Shown one piece after another: positions 7,671-10,733 of a stretch of DNA of 10,733 bases. The position numbers were made by a program, and so were the translations under genes. The notes under the pieces were generated by a model that did not search any database, was not told where the DNA came from, and was given only the letters and a program-made list of their open reading frames with translations. Each line of letters starts with the position of its first letter. The stretch's first letter is position 1. Source of the stretch: CAZQAA01 sp964591255. Lineage in GTDB: Bacteria; Desulfobacterota; DSM-4660; Desulfatiglandales; Desulfatiglandaceae. The stretch covers positions 1-10,733 of the forward strand of contig CAZQAA010000131.1 of the NCBI GenBank assembly GCA_964591255.1, read 5' to 3'.

Positions 7671-8600
7671 CTAAATACCGCCAAAAAGGCCTTCTTTTTT
7701 GGCCTCTTTTTGAGAAAGCCTGAGCAACAGCCTGCTCAGATTGAGCATGACCTTGAACGGCTGAATGTCTGTCAGACTGTTTACCCATTCAGCCTTTTCC
7801 CTTGCAATATTTTCGGCATCCTCTCCCTTGTTTATTCGTTCAATAAGTTCATTGTGATAAGCTTCGGTGGCATTGATGGCCTTGCTGAAATATTCGTTCA
7901 ATGACCCAGTTATCACACAGTTGTGACTCAGCACTCCACGCTTGGCAGGCAGGGTGGATAACTTTCGGATGCTGTTTGTATAGCTCTCAAGCGAGTCAAA
8001 ATAGTTCGGCCAGAAAATATCTTCCTTGGGTACATAAAAGCCTGTGGTATCACCAATAGTCAGGGAGCGTTCCTTCTCCTCATACAGGGCGATGTGACAT
8101 GGGGAATGGCCTGGTGTGCTGTAGACAGTCCATACAATTCCGGCCCCCAGTTCTATCCGGTCACCTTCCTCAACCACCAGATCTACATTAAAGTCGTACT
8201 CTTCAAGTGGAGCAGGTGGCTCATTGATCTCTCCTTTTGACTTCATCAATTGGGCAATATTGTTATCAACCCAGAGGAATTCTTGGAGCATATTTTTATT
8301 GCCAAGTATCCGTGCGCCCGGTGCGCTGGAGATAATCTTTATATGAGGCCACAGAAGTTTTATGCGGGGAACTGCCCCGATATGATCTGCATGAGTATGG
8401 GTCAAGGCCATGTATTTTATCCTGTCAGGATTTATCCCGAGTGTCTCAATCTGCTTTATGATGATTTCAGCAGTGGGTCCTGTTCCCCCTTCAATAATCA
8501 TGACATCTTCTCCTACCGACAGATATGCAGGGAATGGTGGGGTGCCTAGCTGGTAAAAATTTGGAGTTATTTCTATAGGGCTGGGGATATTGCCGGTCAT
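7671..8600 (-). CDS. MBL-fold (metallo-beta-lactamase superfamily) hydrolase
   Basis: A 309-aa cytoplasmic metallohydrolase. It has the metal motif THTHADHIG (67-75; H68, H70, D72, H73), H165 in TPGHSPCH, D184 in IGDTTGF and H226 in LSHN, which is a complete dinuclear site of the glyoxalase II-like branch. A helical C-terminal region of about 75 residues follows the catalytic core. Relatives may act on thioesters or other ester-like bonds; a role on a CoA thioester would fit the neighbouring acyl-CoA genes but is inference. It lies 72 bp upstream of the D-component gene on the same strand. A strong Shine-Dalgarno AAAGGAGGT (8612-8620) precedes the ATG with a rather long 12-base spacer. An ATG that directly abuts this site gives only a 3-codon frame ending in TGATG, so 8600 is kept as the start. 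Confidence 0.88.
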   Translation of the reverse strand: MTGNIPSPIEITPNFYQLGTPPFPAYLSVGEDVMIIEGGTGPTAEIIIKQIETLGINPDRIKYMALTHTHADHIGAVPRIKLLWPHIKIISSAPGARILGNKNMLQEFLWVDNNIAQLMKSKGEINEPPAPLEEYDFNVDLVVEEGDRIELGAGIVWTVYSTPGHSPCHIALYEEKERSLTIGDTTGFYVPKEDIFWPNYFDSLESYTNSIRKLSTLPAKRGVLSHNCVITGSLNEYFSKAINATEAYHNELIERINKGEDAENIAREKAEWVNSLTDIQPFKVMLNLSRLLLRLSQKEAKKEGLFGGI

Positions 8601-8630
8601 CAGGTAATCATACCTCCTTTTCTCATCGAG

Positions 8631-8660
8631 TCAATATTCAGGGGAGCACAGCCGATTCAT
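8631..8660 (-). CDS. Possible 9-codon leader peptide upstream of the MBL gene
   Basis: ATG at 8660 opens a short frame, MNRLCSPEY, with a TGA stop. It is preceded by AAGAAGG (8666-8672) at a 5-base spacing, a good ribosome binding site. It would lie in the 5' leader if the promoter proposed at 8688-8716 is real. There is no run of one amino acid and no clear attenuator hairpin after it, so a regulatory role is unproven and chance occurrence is possible. Confidence 0.2.
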   Translation of the reverse strand: MNRLCSPEY

Positions 8661-8687
8661 AAAAACCTTCTTATTCTCTCCTCAAAC

Positions 8688-8716
8688 TATATATCCGCAT
8701 ACCTTGAATTTGTGAA
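8688..8716 (-). promoter_or_regulatory. Possible internal promoter for MBL / D-component / activator genes
   Basis: On the minus strand, TTCACA (8716-8711) and TATATA (8693-8688) are 17 bp apart, matching consensus at five and four of six positions. It would let the three downstream genes be expressed apart from the enoyl-CoA hydratase. The left arm of the 19-bp inverted repeat (8690-8708) covers its spacer and most of the -10 element, which would suit a binding site for a regulator. Identified by eye only. Confidence 0.35.
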
Positions 8717-8788
8717 CGCAATTCCAAGATGCATGGGGTTCACTTTCCTGTAAAATTTGGATTTCGCTTTTCAAGGTATGCGGATATA
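8690..8788. repeat. 19-bp perfect inverted repeat, one arm in the enoyl-CoA hydratase coding end
   Basis: TATATCCGCATACCTTGAA (8690-8708) and TTCAAGGTATGCGGATATA (8770-8788) are exact reverse complements with a 61-bp spacer. The right arm encodes the conserved ISAYLE segment near the C-terminus of the enoyl-CoA hydratase; the left arm is intergenic. Inside the loop is a further GTGAAC/GTTCAC pair (8712-8717, 8738-8743) that spans the hydratase stop codon. A transcript through this region could fold into a long stem. A 19-bp exact match cannot reasonably be chance. Confidence 0.9.
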
Positions 8789-9537
8789 CCCTCTGTACGA
8801 TCATGGGTATTATACAATTTTTCATAAAGTTTTGAAGCCAATTTTATCGCTTCATCCGTATTTAGGTCAAAAGATTTATTGATGGCCTGTTTAGCGAAAT
8901 CTATTGCCATTCCGGCTCCTGATATCTTTTCTGCCAGATCCATAGTATGCATCATGAGTTCATCCTTGGGAACCATTTTGTTTACCAGTCCTATACGGAG
9001 GGCCTCGTTTGCATCGATTATGCGTCCTGTGAAAATCATCTCTTTCGCCCTTCCCACTCCGATGAGACGGGGAAGCCTGACATTTGCACCGTATCCGGGG
9101 ATGATTCCCAGTCTTACTTCAGGTTGACCGAATCTGGCATTACTGGAACAGATGCGGATATCGCAGGCCAGTGCCAGTTCACACCCCCCGCCCAGTGCCC
9201 ATCCATTTACTGCGGCAATTACCGGAATCCTCATCCCTTCAATAAATGAGAAAATTTTGTTTCCCTGATCAGTGGCCTCCCTGGCATCCTTTGAAGTATA
9301 ATCCTTCATGGAGACAATATCCGCACCAGCCACAAAACTATCTCCTGCACCGGTAATCACTGCTACACGAATCTTTTCATCAGCATCAACCTCTTTCAAG
9401 ATTTTGTAGAGTTGAGACCGTACCTCATGATTAAGGGCATTACGTTTATGGGGCCTGTTTATGGTTATTACGCCCACTTTTCCCTTGGTCTTTAGCAATA
9501 CCTTTCTGTCATTCTTTATTATGTGTGGATCTTCCAT
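8740..9537 (-). CDS. Enoyl-CoA hydratase/isomerase (crotonase) family protein
   Basis: A 265-aa crotonase that adds water to a 2-enoyl-CoA to give a 3-hydroxyacyl-CoA. It shows the N-terminal NRPHKRNALN (27-36), oxyanion-hole segment AGAD (70-73), NGWALGGGCELALACDIRI (111-129) with E120, and FGQPEVRLGIIPG (136-148) with E140. These are the two catalytic glutamates of true hydratases. The usual GAGGTQRL after E140 is changed to GYGANVRL, a variation near the active site. The C-terminus EGISAYLEKRNPNF is canonical. The length is normal. The start has a weak GAAGAG close upstream, 30 bp from the mogA stop, so it is probably in one transcript with mogA. Which acyl-CoA it acts on is unknown. Its 3' end supplies one arm of the inverted repeat at 8690-8788. 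Confidence 0.93.
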   Translation of the reverse strand: MEDPHIIKNDRKVLLKTKGKVGVITINRPHKRNALNHEVRSQLYKILKEVDADEKIRVAVITGAGDSFVAGADIVSMKDYTSKDAREATDQGNKIFSFIEGMRIPVIAAVNGWALGGGCELALACDIRICSSNARFGQPEVRLGIIPGYGANVRLPRLIGVGRAKEMIFTGRIIDANEALRIGLVNKMVPKDELMMHTMDLAEKISGAGMAIDFAKQAINKSFDLNTDEAIKLASKLYEKLYNTHDRTEGISAYLEKRNPNFTGK

Positions 9538-9567
9538 CTCTTCTTTATATGCTGTGACTGGTAGGAG

Positions 9568-10065
9568 TTATGCGGCGCAATCGGAGGGGTCTCCTGCAAG
9601 TTTTAAAAGGGCATGATTAAGGGCGGGCATCACCACGGCCAGATTATCACGGGCCCCAGCAGGGCTTCCAGGAAGGTTTATAAGGAGACAGGACCCTCTC
9701 ACGCCCGCTATTGCCCTGGAGAGCATTGCATGGGGTGTCTTCTTGAGACTGGCGGAGCGCATAGCTTCCGCCATCCCCGGGACTTGATAATCGAGGACCT
9801 CTTGAGTGGCCTGGGGTGTCACATCCCGTGGGCTCAGACCGGTACCACCGGTTGTAACAATCAGGTCTAATCCTTTCCGATCTACCCATTCAAGAAGTAC
9901 ATCTGTTATATGAGTACGTTCATCCGGAACTATCCTGGTTTTGATAACATTAAAACCGTTCCGGTCAAGCATAGTGACTAGGATCTTTCCTGTTTTATCT
10001 GTCCTTATGCCCTTGGACGCCCTGTCACTGACCGTCAGAACTCCGGCGGTAAATTTTTTGTCCAT
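9568..10065 (-). CDS. mogA: Molybdopterin adenylyltransferase / molybdenum cofactor protein (MogA/MoaB family)
   Basis: A 165-aa protein of the molybdenum cofactor pathway; MogA activates molybdopterin with ATP before molybdate or tungstate insertion. It shows VLTVSDRASKG (9-19), TTGGTGLSPRDVTPQAT (71-87) with the conserved D81, and INLPGSPAGARDNL (129-142), all hallmarks of the family. The length fits MoaB/short MogA; the two are hard to separate by sequence alone and mogA is the more likely name here. No good Shine-Dalgarno is seen. The start is 21 bp after the elongation factor gene, so translational coupling is likely. Confidence 0.9.
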   Translation of the reverse strand: MDKKFTAGVLTVSDRASKGIRTDKTGKILVTMLDRNGFNVIKTRIVPDERTHITDVLLEWVDRKGLDLIVTTGGTGLSPRDVTPQATQEVLDYQVPGMAEAMRSASLKKTPHAMLSRAIAGVRGSCLLINLPGSPAGARDNLAVVMPALNHALLKLAGDPSDCAA

Positions 10066-10086
10066 GGTGTTTACGCATTAAAAATA

Positions 10087-10733
10087 CTATTCTTTTTCCT
10101 TTGCAGCGGCTATTACTTTATCTGATATCTGGGCTGGCACCTCCTCATAATGGGAAAATTCCATTTGGAATGTCCCCCGGCCGCCCGAAATGGAGTTAAG
10201 ATCAAGGGCGTATTTCAGGACTTCTGCCATGGGCACTTCGGCCTTGATAACCTGGTATTTTCCTTTTGTGTCCATCCCTAATACCTTTCCACGCCTGCCG
10301 TTTAAATCACCCATCACATCACCCATGACCTCTTCAGGAACGACAATCTCCATTTTCATGATCGGTTCCAGCAGGACAGGATTTGCCTCCTGAAGGGCCT
10401 TCTTGAGACACATACTGGCGGCTATTTTGAAGGCCATTTCCGATGAATCAACCTCATGGGATTTGCCATCATAAAAACGTACTTTCAGGTCCACTACCGG
10501 ATACCCCGCGAGTATTCCATTTGCAAGGGCCTCGTTTAGACCCTTTTCTACAGCAGGAACAAAATTACGGGGGACATTCATACCTGTGAGATCTTCATGA
10601 AATTGAAATCCTGTCCCCTTTTCCAGTGGTGATACATCAAAATGTACTTCGGCAAATTGGCCCCGCCCCCCTGTCTGTTTCTTGTGGCGGTATACAATGC
10701 CTTTGACGGGTTTCTTGATGGTTTCCCTGTAAG
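10087..10733 (-). CDS. fusA: Elongation factor G, C-terminal part (5' end beyond the window)
   Basis: The frame is open to the window edge and covers 214 residues. It begins with YRETIKKPVKGIVYRHKKQT followed by GGRGQFAEV, the start of EF-G domain IV. PAVEKGLNEAL, VDSSEMAFKIAASM, LEPIMKMEIVVPEE, GDLNGRRGKVLGM and GRGTFQMEFSHYEEVP (domain V) follow. EF-G moves tRNA and mRNA through the ribosome and helps recycle ribosomes. The ATG at 10581 is internal and should not be taken as the start. The GTPase domain lies outside the window, so it cannot be seen whether this is the main EF-G or an EF-G2-like paralogue; its setting beside mogA rather than ribosomal protein genes favours a paralogue. The stop is followed 21 bp later by mogA. 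Confidence 0.93.
   Translation of the reverse strand, partial: YRETIKKPVKGIVYRHKKQTGGRGQFAEVHFDVSPLEKGTGFQFHEDLTGMNVPRNFVPAVEKGLNEALANGILAGYPVVDLKVRFYDGKSHEVDSSEMAFKIAASMCLKKALQEANPVLLEPIMKMEIVVPEEVMGDVMGDLNGRRGKVLGMDTKGKYQVIKAEVPMAEVLKYALDLNSISGGRGTFQMEFSHYEEVPAQISDKVIAAAKEKE

Noticed and set aside
7683..7709. GGCC hairpin with T-rich arm at the 3' end of the MBL gene
   Set aside because: The T-run is part of the stem, not a tail after it, and the element lies inside the coding end; it is explained by Lys/Gly/Leu codons and is not a convincing terminator.
7552..7788. 78-codon minus-strand frame bridging the MBL and D-component genes
   Set aside because: It overlaps both real genes in another frame and shows no recognisable protein features.
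10087..10581. Stand-alone 164-aa protein starting at 10581
   Set aside because: The frame stays open upstream to the window edge with clear EF-G domain IV sequence, so the ATG is internal.

Overview
The window looks like chromosome from an anaerobic bacterium, most likely a Desulfobacterota (former Deltaproteobacteria) member of the sulfate-reducing or syntrophic type. This is inferred from the gene content: a full-length GlnD, a GlcD/GlcF oxidoreductase pair without GlcE, and a 2-hydroxyacyl-CoA dehydratase / benzoyl-CoA reductase (HgdC/BcrB)-type pair beside a crotonase. No mobile element, CRISPR array, tRNA or rRNA was seen. Coding density is high, and no gene-free stretch exceeds about 200 bases.

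Layout. (1) 35-2710, minus: glnD, the PII uridylyl-removing/uridylyltransferase. (2) 2711-2903: a divergent intergenic region with a possible sigma70-type promoter reading right and a perfect 15+15 bp palindrome (2863-2894) directly against the ribosome binding site of the next gene. (3) 2904-5651, plus: glcD (FAD subunit) and glcF (two 4Fe-4S clusters plus two CCG domains), a two-subunit glycolate/D-lactate-type dehydrogenase. (4) 10733-5602, minus: a same-strand run made of the C-terminal part of elongation factor G (cut by the window edge), a MogA/MoaB-type molybdopterin adenylyltransferase, an enoyl-CoA hydratase, an MBL-fold hydrolase, a single-subunit D-component protein and its ATP-dependent activator. 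The last two overlap by ATGA. The activator gene converges on glcF, and their 3' ends overlap by 50 bp.

The most interesting part is the pair at 5602-7598. An activator ATPase of the HgdC/BcrA/BadF family, with both cluster cysteines, is joined to ONE dehydratase-type D-component polypeptide rather than the usual two. That protein has six well-spaced cysteines. This arrangement resembles the YjiL/YjiM and double-cubane cluster protein (DCCP/DCCP-R) systems, in which ATP hydrolysis drives electrons to a very low-potential Fe-S cluster. It sits behind an MBL-fold protein, a possible internal promoter and an odd 19-bp perfect inverted repeat. One arm of that repeat is the 3' coding end of the enoyl-CoA hydratase and the other lies over the possible promoter. 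The substrate cannot be read from the sequence.
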